Assembly (NCBI GenBank): GCA_015057625.1
Contig: SVDZ01000009.1
Span: 1-64,000, forward strand
DNA length: 64,000 bases
Reading direction: 5' to 3'
Source of the DNA: Lachnospiraceae bacterium
GTDB taxonomy: Bacteria > Bacillota > Clostridia > Lachnospirales > Lachnospiraceae
In this document: one piece after another, positions 55,274 through 64,000 of the stretch
Numbering within the stretch: position 1 is the first letter of the stretch
Layout: every line of letters starts with the position of its first letter
The notes under the pieces: model-generated
What the model was told of the DNA's origin: nothing
Database searches by the model: none
Seen by the model: the letters and a program-made list of their open reading frames with translations, nothing else
Program-made: the position numbers and the translations under genes

Positions 55274-55837
55274 TTACTTTTGGTTCAATGTATAACCTGT
55301 CAACGCCCCAACAATTCCGCCAAGTATATGCGACATATTGGAAATATTGTCTATTGTAAATATAGCATCATGAACCTGCTGTCCAAGAAAGATTATAGCA
55401 ACCAAAATAAATGTTATTGGTATCTCTCCCTTTTTAAAACTGGTAAATGATGTTAAGAGTATAAATGCAAATACAACGCCACTTGCTCCACAAAGTGCAA
55501 CACCCGGGAAGAAAATTGCATTAAACAAGCCTGTGATAACTGCAGTTACAGCAATAACCTCAACGATTCTTGCAAAACCATATTTTTCCTCAAGAATCGG
55601 ACCTAACAGTAAAATGTATGACATATTTCCTATGAAATGAGTCCAATTTGCATGTCCCAATACATGTGTAAATAATCTGACATATGTTAATGGATTAATA
55701 AGTGATGAACGGTATGTTAAAAATACCATTTTATTTGTCGCCCCTGCTGTCATCATATTAAGTAACATTGCAAACAGACATAAAAACACAAATAAAAGTA
55801 TCGCCGGTGAATTAAATGCTATTTTTGTTTTTTTCAT
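55274..55837 (-). CDS. Rhomboid family intramembrane serine protease
   Basis: 187 residues with about six hydrophobic segments. HANWTHFIGNMSY has the HxxxN oxyanion residues (His67, Asn71), GASG carries the nucleophile Ser119, and MSHILGG carries catalytic His170. It cleaves membrane proteins in the bilayer. No clear ribosome site, and it lies 47 bases downstream of the S1-domain gene. Confidence 0.88.
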   Translation of the reverse strand: MKKTKIAFNSPAILLFVFLCLFAMLLNMMTAGATNKMVFLTYRSSLINPLTYVRLFTHVLGHANWTHFIGNMSYILLLGPILEEKYGFARIVEVIAVTAVITGLFNAIFFPGVALCGASGVVFAFILLTSFTSFKKGEIPITFILVAIIFLGQQVHDAIFTIDNISNMSHILGGIVGALTGYTLNQK

Positions 55838-55884
55838 TATAGTAAACAGAGTTTATTACTCTACCTTTCATAATATTTAAATAA

Positions 55885-56658
55885 TTAGTTATCAAGTTTG
55901 ATTCCGCTTAAAAGGCTTGCAAGTGAAGTTCCTATATTTTCAACTTCAGGAATATTGCTCTTGTACTCTTCTTCTTCCTCAAGGCGCTTCTGTTCCATAA
56001 GCTCTCTGATGCTAAGACTAATCTTTCCGCCTTCATTTTTGATTACTTTTGCGGTAACTTTCTGTCCCGGCTCTAACGCTTCTCTAGGGGATTTAATATG
56101 TTCTGTAGTAATCTGTGAAATGTGTACCAATCCCGATACATTTTCTCCCAAATTGATAAATGCACCATATGGCATAATAGACTCAACTGTCCCCTCAACT
56201 ATACTTCCTTCCTGTATCTTTGACACAGCGAGCTCTCTCTGAGCTCTCTTTGCAGCAGCTGACTCTTCTCTTAAAATTTCTCTTGCAGAAAGAACCAGTT
56301 TGTCAGTTTCCATATTAGCTTCTATAATTCTTACTCTAATATCTCTTCCCAACCATTTATTGGTGTCTTCAACATGCTCAATATCAAGTCTGCTCACAGG
56401 AATAAATCCTCTCACACCTTCAACCAATGCAATTACACCCTTGTTTACAACACCACTGATAGTAACATTGAGAATCTTTCCTGAATTCTTATATTCATTG
56501 ATTTTTTCCCAAGCTAAAAGAGTATCTGTATCGTACTCTCCGTTTCCCATATACTTATAAGAATCCTCAAGTTCCTGTCCCAATTCCGCCATAGAAACAT
56601 TGTCTGTTGCTTCTACTGTTGTTTTTTCTACTAAATTTTCGTTTTTATTTGCTTCCAT
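55885..56658 (-). CDS. S1-domain RNA-binding protein
   Basis: 257 residues from the ATG at 56658 (GGAG 6 bases upstream; the open frame has a GTG one codon earlier). Two S1 domains at about 55-125 and 147-218, the second clear (GSIVEGTVESIMPYGAFINL, GLVHISQI). It resembles short S1-like proteins of Clostridia, thought to help mRNA binding. The ends are acidic and variable. Confidence 0.83.
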   Translation of the reverse strand: MEANKNENLVEKTTVEATDNVSMAELGQELEDSYKYMGNGEYDTDTLLAWEKINEYKNSGKILNVTISGVVNKGVIALVEGVRGFIPVSRLDIEHVEDTNKWLGRDIRVRIIEANMETDKLVLSAREILREESAAAKRAQRELAVSKIQEGSIVEGTVESIMPYGAFINLGENVSGLVHISQITTEHIKSPREALEPGQKVTAKVIKNEGGKISLSIRELMEQKRLEEEEEYKSNIPEVENIGTSLASLLSGIKLDN

Positions 56659-56841
56659 CACTCTCTCCTTTTTATATTAAATGATACTCTATTTTATCAA
56701 ATCTGTATTTTTTTTCAAGGATTCACCAATATAAAAGGACCATTTTACTTATATTCTTCACTTAAGAAAAATATATATGATAAAACAGTCCTTAATTTAT
56801 ACCTTTCTGAAATACGAGCTTAATGCTCTTATGTGTTAAAC

Positions 56842-56894
56842 ATTCAAGAACTCCTCAGCGTTCTTGCTGCGAAATGCACCGTAGGCTTATAACT
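56842..56894 (-). repeat. Dispersed intergenic repeat, copy C
   Basis: On the minus strand it starts CAGTTATAAGCC, overlapping the stop codon of the gene at 56887, and continues GCATTTCGCAGCAAGA, hairpin CAAGAAC/GTTCTTG, and ends TTGAAT. See copies A and B. Confidence 0.65.
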
Positions 56895-58161
56895 GATCAG
56901 GATTCACTCCTTCTTCATTCTTCCAAGTAGGATTATACTCTATCGGCTCCGCATTAGGATCAACCAACTTAATGATTTTATTATATACATAATCATGAGA
57001 ATATTTATCAATTCCCCATGATCCCTCGTATTCATCCAACGCCACCTTATACACCGAATAATCAATACAATAACTGTACAGATATGTTCCGTCTTCTAAT
57101 AACGCATAAGCTCTAACTCTAATCAAGTCAGTAAATTCCACAGGATTATCATAGCCTGTAAACAGCATAGTCATTGAGTATGTATTGGATCCAGGGATAA
57201 GTTCGAAATCAATCTTTCCTCTCTCAGTAGCATCAAAACTCTTAACAAACCAGTCTGGATTTCCCACAAATAAATCATTTTCATTTGCTAATTCACCCAA
57301 TCCATAAACTAAACCTACTTTTTCAACATTTTTACCACCTATTACATCCGGAATACAGTAATCAACTCTAATGCCCGGAGCATAAGCATTCATCTGCCAT
57401 CCAGCAATCTGAACATCAATTGAGGTCTCAATTTCACTGGAGTTTCCATCGATATATACTCTTGGATTTAAAATGAATCCTCTGAAATCTCTTCCCAAGC
57501 AATCTTTAACTCCGAAATTAAATGAAATCTGAAGGAAAGAACCTATCTCAGGTTTTCCGTCAGTATAATGGAACGTAAAATCTTTTGCGTATAATTTTCC
57601 ATTATGATCACTTCCTGATTTATCGTAGTTTACTCTATAAAAAATACGTATTCCCATTTCGTCTGTAATTATAATATTTGAAAACGTACTAAAATCCATA
57701 TACTGACTAAACTTAATTACACATGCAGTCTCATATGCTTTAACATATTCTACTTTTGGCATCTGATCATTACACATTTTGACATACATAGTAGTATCAG
57801 AAGATACCGTATACCAGTCTGAATATGTAACTTCATAGCCCTCTTTTTCAGCAGCCACACGCCACATACCCTCATCTCCTCTAAAGGTAAATGTTCCATC
57901 ATCACCACTCTGAGCACCTTCTAATGTTTCTAAATTAACCTGAGTTTCTTGAGCATTTGCACTTTCCTTATAGTAGAAAGTAAGATTTGCTTCCTTTACT
58001 ACATTTTCCACAATTCCTTCATACACTGCAACTGTCAAATTATATTTAACACTTGAATCAGCTACAACTTTAGATGAACTGACACCTGTAAAGTTTATTC
58101 CTGCCACGACAATTACCAAGGCAACTGCGACAGCAATTATTTTCTTAATTCTTCCGTTCAT
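56887..58161 (-). CDS. Secreted or membrane-anchored protein, unknown
   Basis: 424 residues. One N-terminal membrane helix (residues 7-25), then residues from 40 are rich in beta strands: YNLTVAVYEGIVENVVKEAN and WRVAAEKEGYEVTYSDWYTV resemble an Ig-like or carboxypeptidase-regulatory fold. No catalytic motif. GAAAGGAG before the ATG. Likely displayed outside the cell. Its stop lies in repeat copy C. Confidence 0.6.
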   Translation of the reverse strand: MNGRIKKIIAVAVALVIVVAGINFTGVSSSKVVADSSVKYNLTVAVYEGIVENVVKEANLTFYYKESANAQETQVNLETLEGAQSGDDGTFTFRGDEGMWRVAAEKEGYEVTYSDWYTVSSDTTMYVKMCNDQMPKVEYVKAYETACVIKFSQYMDFSTFSNIIITDEMGIRIFYRVNYDKSGSDHNGKLYAKDFTFHYTDGKPEIGSFLQISFNFGVKDCLGRDFRGFILNPRVYIDGNSSEIETSIDVQIAGWQMNAYAPGIRVDYCIPDVIGGKNVEKVGLVYGLGELANENDLFVGNPDWFVKSFDATERGKIDFELIPGSNTYSMTMLFTGYDNPVEFTDLIRVRAYALLEDGTYLYSYCIDYSVYKVALDEYEGSWGIDKYSHDYVYNKIIKLVDPNAEPIEYNPTWKNEEGVNPDQL

Positions 58162-58284
58162 ATTAAATGTTCTCCTTTCATTTTTATTCCGAAATCATCT
58201 AATTATATTTTACATCCTGTATCGAATTATTGTCAACAATCCAAGGTATTCTGTGGCGTTTTATCCATTCTTTTAAGCACCATA

Positions 58285-59412
58285 TTATTTTAACGCTTCT
58301 GATATTTCCTGTTCCATAGTTTCAAGATCATCTCTAATCTTTATTTTTTGAGGGCATACAGCTTCACAGGCTCCACACTTTATGCAATTGTGAGCCTTCG
58401 CAGACTCCTCGATTTCGTTGTACCACATCCACCCAAGACCACCTTTGTTCATATACATATGATACTGATTCCAAATGTGGAAATTCTTAGGAATATCAAC
58501 TCCTGCAGGACATGGCATACAATAACGGCAACCTGTACAACCATTTGCAACACGGCTGCAAATAGTATCAGCAACTGTCTTTACTGTAGCATTTTCTTCA
58601 TCTGTCATTGGTTCAAAATTTGAAAATGTGGAAAGGTTATCCTGAGTCTGTTCAAGATTTGACATACCGCTAAGTACGGTCATAATGTTTGGAAGGGTAG
58701 CTACCCAGCGAAGAGCCCAGCTTGCAACTGAATCCTCCGGTCTTTTTGTTTTGAAAATACTTTCAACTTCTTCAGGAAGCACTGCAAGATTTCCTCCCTT
58801 TATCGGCTCCATGATGACCATAGGAATTCCCATACTCTCAGCGAGCTTATAACCTTTCATACCTGCCTGAATATCCGTATCCATATAATTGAGCTGAATC
58901 TGGCAGAAATCCCAGTCCTTTGCTTTTATAATCTTTTCGAAGGCGTCATAATCGTCATGAAAAGAAAAACCGATATACTTTATTTTCCCTTTTGCTCGCA
59001 TTTCTTCGCAAGCTTCAAACACCTGATATTTTTCCATATCATCCCATCTGGCACTATTCAATGCATGAAGCAAGTAAAAATCAATATATTCCTTGTGAAG
59101 CTTTGATAACTGTTCGTCCAAAAGTCTCTCCACATCTTCTTTGCAATGAACTTCCCATACCGGCAATTTTGTAGCAAGGAAATATGAATCTCTTGGATAT
59201 CTGTCAAGTACCTTTCCTGTGAAAATCTCGCTCTCACCACCGTGGTAGACATATGCAGTATCAAAATAATTCACTCCGCTTTCATATGCCAAATCAAGCA
59301 TCTTTGTCGCTTCTGTTTCTTCAATCTTTCCATCCACAGTAGGAAATCTCATACATCCAAACCCTAGAAGTGATGTTTCAATATTTAACTTTGCAATCTT
59401 TCTTTTTTCCAT
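58285..59412 (-). CDS. Aldo/keto reductase with C-terminal ferredoxin domain
   Basis: 375 residues. Residues 1-280 form an aldo/keto reductase barrel: LGFGCMRFP, NYFDTAYVYHGGESE (catalytic Asp and Tyr), FLATKL and YIGFSFH. Residues 298-350 hold two cysteine clusters, CTGCRYCMPCPAGVDIP and CIKCGACEAVCPQKIKI, for iron-sulfur centres. Such two-part enzymes are common in anaerobes and may use ferredoxin electrons; the substrate is unknown. Confidence 0.9.
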   Translation of the reverse strand: MEKRKIAKLNIETSLLGFGCMRFPTVDGKIEETEATKMLDLAYESGVNYFDTAYVYHGGESEIFTGKVLDRYPRDSYFLATKLPVWEVHCKEDVERLLDEQLSKLHKEYIDFYLLHALNSARWDDMEKYQVFEACEEMRAKGKIKYIGFSFHDDYDAFEKIIKAKDWDFCQIQLNYMDTDIQAGMKGYKLAESMGIPMVIMEPIKGGNLAVLPEEVESIFKTKRPEDSVASWALRWVATLPNIMTVLSGMSNLEQTQDNLSTFSNFEPMTDEENATVKTVADTICSRVANGCTGCRYCMPCPAGVDIPKNFHIWNQYHMYMNKGGLGWMWYNEIEESAKAHNCIKCGACEAVCPQKIKIRDDLETMEQEISEALK

Positions 59413-59604
59413 ATTACGTTCCTTTCATGCTAATCCATTTTCTCCAATTATACTATTTGCAACATCTCATTTATTGAACCTACCTATACAAAAGTATCAC
59501 AAAAAATTATCAATCTTTGCTGTAAACAAAAAAAGGACATACAACATTTGCTAACAATTTAATACATGCAAACATTGAAGTCCGTTTTTGTTCATTCGTT
59601 TTCC

Positions 59605-59886
59605 TTATTGTCTATACATAACCTTTATAAGGCTTTCAACCTTCCAAAGTGCTTCTACCAAATCCTTGCTGGCATTTTCCTCTTTTACTTTAGTCACGTA
59701 CTTATTTGTCATACCAACTAAATCCTCACACTTGTAATCAGGATTCTTCATAATCTTATTCTGTGCATTTTCATATGTAGCTAAAAGAGAATCATATACC
59801 TTGATAAATGAATCATCCTTTATTATTTCTGCCTTTAGAATATCAATTACTTCCTCGATTTCTGCGATCATAGTATCCCTATTCAT
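59605..59886 (-). CDS. Small helical hypothetical protein
   Basis: 93 residues, fully helical by composition (heptad-like Ile/Leu spacing), no family recognised. GGGAGG before the ATG. It is transcribed alone. Function unknown. Confidence 0.6.
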   Translation of the reverse strand: MNRDTMIAEIEEVIDILKAEIIKDDSFIKVYDSLLATYENAQNKIMKNPDYKCEDLVGMTNKYVTKVKEENASKDLVEALWKVESLIKVMYRQ

Positions 59887-60091
59887 TTAATAATCCTCCC
59901 TAATATATTATCCTGTTCAAAATAGCACCAGGTATTCCCGACTCATTTGTATTAATTTTACCATATCATCCTTAGGAATGAAATAGAAAATGTTAATTTT
60001 GATATATTTTTTTAACAGATAAAAATACCAATATATACTTGAAGAAAGATGTTCAAACTGTTATTATAATTAATGGAAGTTTTCCAAATAT

Positions 60092-60165
60092 CGGAATGTG
60101 GCTTAGTTTGGTAGAGCGCGTCGTTCGGGACGACGAGGTCGCAGGTTCGAATCCTGTCATTCCGA
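60092..60165 (+). tRNA. tRNA-Pro (CGG)
   Basis: A 74-nt cloverleaf without encoded CCA. The acceptor arms are CGGAATG and CATTCCG. The anticodon arms CGTCG and CGACG enclose the loop TTCGGGA with anticodon CGG, and GGTTCGAATCC forms the T arm. It reads CCG codons. It stands alone between unrelated genes. Confidence 0.93.
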
Positions 60166-60182
60166 TTTTTTATTATTATATT

Positions 60183-60250
60183 AAAAAAAAGGCTGTTGCA
60201 CTTGTGATTCTTTGTACATTTCATTATCACTGTTGCAACAGCCATTTTTC
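60183..60250. terminator. Long-loop terminator between tRNA-Pro and the serpin gene
   Basis: A 10-bp stem (GGCTGTTGCA 60191-60200 / TGCAACAGCC 60234-60243) with a 33-nt loop. A run of A/T on each side makes it usable from both directions. Confidence 0.75.
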
Positions 60251-61681
60251 TTATTTAATTTCTACCACTTTACCCATAAATAATATCTGATTTGTTGTAT
60301 TATCAATAATCATATATGCGAAAGGCCTGTTTAAAATAACCTCTTTTCTAGGAGGAACTTCCATGTTAGGACCGCTAGCGCCACATAAATCAGCTTTAGT
60401 AACAGCTGCGGCTTTAGTTCCATATTCATCCACTTCAATTTTGCATGTTTGCATTATTGTACTAAGAAAAATATTCTCTTTTATATTAAGAAGATTACTT
60501 AAAGGATTAGACGCAGAGTTATACATCTTCCTAACTCCGTGACTACGCATATAATTATCTATCTTCTCTTCTGAGTTCCATTCATATGTGAACCTAGGCA
60601 TTTCAACGTCTACATCATACTTATATGTCTTTGAGTTTAGGAACTCTTCAAGTTTTAATTCTTTCAATGTAAACTTTCCTTTTTTCTTTGGAAGAATTGC
60701 AACAAATGAATAATTTCCACTTTTATAGTACTTTCCAAAACCTATTGCACAGTCATTTTCGTAATATACCTCTGCTTCTCCAAGCATTGTTTTGACCTTC
60801 TTTTTATTTCCTGAAAAATCAATAAACTTTTTCTTCTTGGTAATATTCTTATTAAAGGTATCCGACCAGTTTGATTTAAAGTAAATTGCATTTATAAATA
60901 ATGCCCTTAAAGAGGGACTAAAACTTCCCGGTCCAACAATCTCTTGGATTAACCCATCTGTTTTTTCATTACACCATTTGTTAATCTCATTTGCAGCCCC
61001 ATTAGTATCATCAAAATTTAACGGATTAACTTCAGCCTTATATTTTGCTGATACTTTATTATCAAAAGAACTTAACAATTCATAATTATCCTTATACCAG
61101 ACTCCGTTTGAAATCTTTAAAGCTTCACCGTACATAGAATCTTTTATAAAATTATCAACAGCCCCATTATAATTCTTTATATTACAGCCAAAATACTTTT
61201 CTATTTCTTTTTTGGCTTTAGTTCCTGATGCATTTGCTACCATTCCAAGCACCATATTTAACGACAATGGACTAAACATAATATTCTTTCCGTCATCAAA
61301 ATAATCCACCATATCCACGCACTGATTAATTTCATTTTTGGTCATGGTTACTGTTATTATGGATTTATATTTCTTTCCTTTGTATTTGGCAGTTATTTTA
61401 ACTTTTCCGATCTGTTTTGCTCTTACGACACCTTTTTTTACCGTTGCAATTTTCTCATTAGAGCTCTTCCATTTGACCTTTTTAGCTTTAGCATTTATTA
61501 ATTTCAATTTTACTTTTTTCCCAACTACCAAGGTTACGACCTTCTTATTCATTTCAGGTTTATTTGCTTTTTTGACAGTTGCCGCCTGAACTGTCTTAAT
61601 TTCATTTAGCTGAACCGGTTGTACACAAGTAACACTTAACATCACTGCTAACACTAAACTTATTAAACTATTTTTCTTCAT
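60251..61681 (-). CDS. Secreted serpin with N-terminal Ig-like domain
   Basis: 476 residues. Signal peptide 1-33 with VQAA cleavage, one Big_2-like domain at about 43-115 (VKLKLINAKAKKVKWKSSN), then a serpin domain (NIMFSPLSLNMVLGMVANAS, ALFINAIYFKSNW). The hinge before the reactive loop reads GTKAAAVT, compatible with inhibition. By alignment to alpha-1-antitrypsin the loop end NMEVPP may have Met as P1, but the loop is about seven residues longer, so P1 is uncertain. Probably inhibits gut or host proteases. AAGGAGG before the ATG. Confidence 0.86.
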   Translation of the reverse strand: MKKNSLISLVLAVMLSVTCVQPVQLNEIKTVQAATVKKANKPEMNKKVVTLVVGKKVKLKLINAKAKKVKWKSSNEKIATVKKGVVRAKQIGKVKITAKYKGKKYKSIITVTMTKNEINQCVDMVDYFDDGKNIMFSPLSLNMVLGMVANASGTKAKKEIEKYFGCNIKNYNGAVDNFIKDSMYGEALKISNGVWYKDNYELLSSFDNKVSAKYKAEVNPLNFDDTNGAANEINKWCNEKTDGLIQEIVGPGSFSPSLRALFINAIYFKSNWSDTFNKNITKKKKFIDFSGNKKKVKTMLGEAEVYYENDCAIGFGKYYKSGNYSFVAILPKKKGKFTLKELKLEEFLNSKTYKYDVDVEMPRFTYEWNSEEKIDNYMRSHGVRKMYNSASNPLSNLLNIKENIFLSTIMQTCKIEVDEYGTKAAAVTKADLCGASGPNMEVPPRKEVILNRPFAYMIIDNTTNQILFMGKVVEIK

Positions 61682-61719
61682 TTTGTCCTCCTTCTAAATG
61701 CCTACAGAAAATTATCTGC

Positions 61720-62628
61720 TTAAATTTCATCATAACTTACATATGCAAGTCGTCTGCTATCTTTGTTCCATGAGTTTACATTGATAGTCCCCTGCCCTCC
61801 GAACAGGCTGACAAGTTTGCGCTTGTTTGAACCGTCATAATCCATAATCCACAATTCAACATGAAGATTTGGAAGATGTTGCTCCGGTAGTTGATCTTCC
61901 TTGTTAAAAGCAAGATATACCACCTTTTTTCCGTCAGGGGAAACATGGGCAAACCAATTATGCTTATCATTGTCGGTAATTTGAATTTTATCTGTTCCGT
62001 CTTCATTCATGCGCCATATCTGCATCATGCCTGAACTGGTGCTGTTGTACCAGATGTGTTTTCCGTCAGGAGAAAATTCAGGCCCGTCATTAAATCCAAC
62101 TGATGTGAGTCTTTCTTCTGCAAAATCTCCTTGAATAATTCTATCAGTATCAGCATCGCTATTGTCATTTCCACTCAGACTGCCTAGAGCATTTGTCTTG
62201 TACACATCCACATGTCTCTCACCATCTATTGTTCTGAAGGCACAATAGCAAAGTTCATTTGTTGCTGGAGACCAGCCATGGAGAAAACTCGGCTTTTCCT
62301 CTGTGACAAGTGAAGCTTCTCCCCCTTCAATAGGGCATACATATATCTGACACTTCAACCAGTCATGGTCCGTGTTGTGGCTGACAGCTATCATGGTACA
62401 ATCCGGCGACAGCACATGATCATTATTGCACTCATCACAAATACCGGTATCAATCAATTCCTCGAAATCTGTGGTCGGATCATATTTGTAAATATGACCG
62501 TTGGAATTGAAGTACAGGCAATCATTTTTACTATTCCAGTTCGGTGCTTCAATTATTTTTTCATATGTGCGAAGAACCTCAACTTCACCTGTTTCAATAT
62601 CAATAACATTCAGATAACTCTTTTGCAT
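61720..62628 (-). CDS. TolB-like WD40/PD40 propeller protein
   Basis: 302 residues, at usual length for this soluble family, with several PD40-like repeats (NDGPEFSPDGKHIWYNSTSS, HVSPDGKKVVYLAF, NSWNKDSRRLAYVSY). No signal peptide, so cytoplasmic. Relatives may act on pectin-derived or other oligosaccharides. AGGAAC before the ATG. It follows no obvious operon partner. Confidence 0.75.
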   Translation of the reverse strand: MQKSYLNVIDIETGEVEVLRTYEKIIEAPNWNSKNDCLYFNSNGHIYKYDPTTDFEELIDTGICDECNNDHVLSPDCTMIAVSHNTDHDWLKCQIYVCPIEGGEASLVTEEKPSFLHGWSPATNELCYCAFRTIDGERHVDVYKTNALGSLSGNDNSDADTDRIIQGDFAEERLTSVGFNDGPEFSPDGKHIWYNSTSSGMMQIWRMNEDGTDKIQITDNDKHNWFAHVSPDGKKVVYLAFNKEDQLPEQHLPNLHVELWIMDYDGSNKRKLVSLFGGQGTINVNSWNKDSRRLAYVSYDEI

Positions 62629-62732
62629 TTTCCATGTTCCTCTTATTTTACCCTTGTGCCACTTTCCTTATTAACGGAAGTCTTAGCATTCTTCTTTGGA
62701 ATACACCTGAGACTTCCTATAACTAAAAGCAA

Positions 62733-64000
62733 CTACATATTAACTGTTCTTGTTGCAATTTTATCACAGAATCTTGAATCATGTTCGACGAAAAGCATCG
62801 TAAAATCGTATGTTTCTATCAGTTTTTCTATCTGCATTCTCGAAAATACATCAATATAATTGAATGGTTCATCCCAGATATATAGATGTGCCGGTGTAAT
62901 TAAGCTTGTTGCTAAAAGAACTTTTTTCTTTTGTCCCTCGGAGAAATCTTCCATCTTTTTAACAAACTGTACTCTGTCAAAATCAAGCTGGCGAAGAATT
63001 GCACACAGTAGACTTTCCTCTATGCCCTTTTCTTTGCAATATTCCCTTATGGTTCCGTGAAGTCCTAAAGTATCCTGATTAACGTATGAGATAACCAGTC
63101 CGCTTGCAATTTCCAACATTCCTGTTTGAACTGCATCTTCATTTAATGTCTTTAGGATTGCTTTTATCACTGTTGATTTTCCACAACCGTTTGCTCCCCT
63201 AAGGCATACTCTCTCGCCACGCTTTATCTGAAATGTAAGATTTTCAAATACAGGCGTCTCACTGCCCTTATAGGTCACTGAAAAATCTCTGACATTTACG
63301 AGTACCTCTTTGTGATGAATCAGTGGCATTATTTTCAAATCTACCACATCTTCAATATCCACTAAGAGATCTTCTTTTTCCTCTATCTCACGATTGATTC
63401 TCTTTTCAATCTGTTTGACTTTCGACTGCATTTTCTTTGTCTTTGAACTTATATAAGTTCTTGCATTTGCAGGTCTGTCAGGCTCTTTAATCGAATCGTA
63501 ACCTATTTTTCTACTCTCACCCTTTGCCGCCCATTCAGCTGTAGTAGCCGCTGCTTTTCCTAATTTTTCAATTTCCTTAAGATGCTTCTTATTTTCAGCT
63601 CTGGCAAAAGAATCTTTCTTTTCTTTGTTTTCCCACCAGCTTGAAAAGTTTCCACTTTGAATTTCGATGGTCTGCCTGTTAAGAACTAAAACGTGGTCAA
63701 TGCAACCATCTAACAATTCTCTGTCATGGGATACAAGAATAAATCCTTTCTTCTTTGCAAGATATTCTCTAATTGTAACCCTGGACTCAACATCCAAATG
63801 ATTGGTCGGCTCATCTATCAGGAGAAAATCATTTTCTCCTGAAAAAAGAACTGCAAGCAATACTTTGGTTCTCTCTCCATGACTTAAAGTCTCAAACGGG
63901 CGGTACAAAATCTCTGTATCCACTCCCATAAGATTAAGCTCGCACATAACGCGCCAGCTCTCGCATCCGATTTTTAAATCTTCAATAAACTCCGCTGAAC
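62733..64000 (-). CDS. ABC-F ATPase (ribosome protection type), 5' end outside window
   Basis: The reading frame is open to the window edge, so the start and first ABC Walker A are missing. Seen are the first ABC signature (LSHGERTKVLLAVLF), Walker B LLIDEPTNHLD, a charged interdomain linker (residues near IEKRINREIEEKEDLLVDIE), then the second ABC with Walker A GANGCGKST and DEPFNYID. The layout and linker are like Lsa-type proteins that give lincosamide, streptogramin or pleuromutilin resistance; housekeeping ABC-F is an alternative. Confidence 0.85.
   Translation of the reverse strand, partial: SAEFIEDLKIGCESWRVMCELNLMGVDTEILYRPFETLSHGERTKVLLAVLFSGENDFLLIDEPTNHLDVESRVTIREYLAKKKGFILVSHDRELLDGCIDHVLVLNRQTIEIQSGNFSSWWENKEKKDSFARAENKKHLKEIEKLGKAAATTAEWAAKGESRKIGYDSIKEPDRPANARTYISSKTKKMQSKVKQIEKRINREIEEKEDLLVDIEDVVDLKIMPLIHHKEVLVNVRDFSVTYKGSETPVFENLTFQIKRGERVCLRGANGCGKSTVIKAILKTLNEDAVQTGMLEIASGLVISYVNQDTLGLHGTIREYCKEKGIEESLLCAILRQLDFDRVQFVKKMEDFSEGQKKKVLLATSLITPAHLYIWDEPFNYIDVFSRMQIEKLIETYDFTMLFVEHDSRFCDKIATRTVNM

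Overview
The window is from a low-GC Gram-positive anaerobe, most likely a gut member of the Lachnospiraceae (Clostridia). The basis is a Bacillota-style S10-spc-alpha ribosomal operon with a zinc-type S14 and an L17 carrying an insertion, an EcfA1-EcfA2-EcfT module next to truA, a rplM-rpsI pair, a CD3324-type regulator domain and a secreted serpin. Almost all genes lie on the minus strand. No rRNA, phage, insertion sequence or CRISPR array was seen. There is one tRNA (Pro, anticodon CGG).

Layout by position. 1-11.7 kb: an orphan TadG-like von Willebrand protein, an AraC regulator, and a long minus-strand operon of small unknown proteins, a BspA-like repeat protein, a metallopeptidase/VWA protein, a MoxR ATPase, a glycosyltransferase and an anion permease. 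Before this operon lies an asparagine synthetase relative without its N-terminal cysteine. 11.8-18.4 kb: two modules that look co-regulated. A beta-helix lipoprotein is followed by an OmpR-type response regulator and a histidine kinase. A VTC-domain protein is followed by DUF4956 and a Cthe_2159-like lipoprotein. Both start with the same 11-bp-periodic direct repeat at an identical distance from the -10 box. 18.5-28.4 kb: an accessory island of seven GNAT acetyltransferase genes, a CD3324-APH fusion, an AraC-HD fusion, a flavodoxin-NUDIX fusion, truncated flavodoxin and GH16 remnants, and recombination scars.

28.5-31.8 kb: rplM-rpsI with a leader and elaborate 3' structures, then a stand-alone reverse transcriptase. 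A 12-bp inverted repeat encloses 126 nt upstream of it, and a perfect 24-bp inverted repeat overlaps its 3' end. This RT locus is the best candidate for an undescribed system. 31.8-36.1 kb: truA, the ECF transporter module and a papain-like protein on the other strand. 36.2-52.3 kb: the ribosomal superoperon from rpsJ to rplQ, including rpmJ (GTG start) and an unusual array of six hairpins between rpmJ and rpsM. 52.3-64 kb: an rRNA methyltransferase relative with a structured 5' region, a small HTH-like protein, a WYL regulator, rhomboid protease, S1-domain protein, secreted protein, ferredoxin-type aldo/keto reductase, tRNA-Pro, serpin, TolB-like propeller and an ABC-F ATPase running off the right edge.

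All functional calls come from reading motifs by eye. No database search was run.
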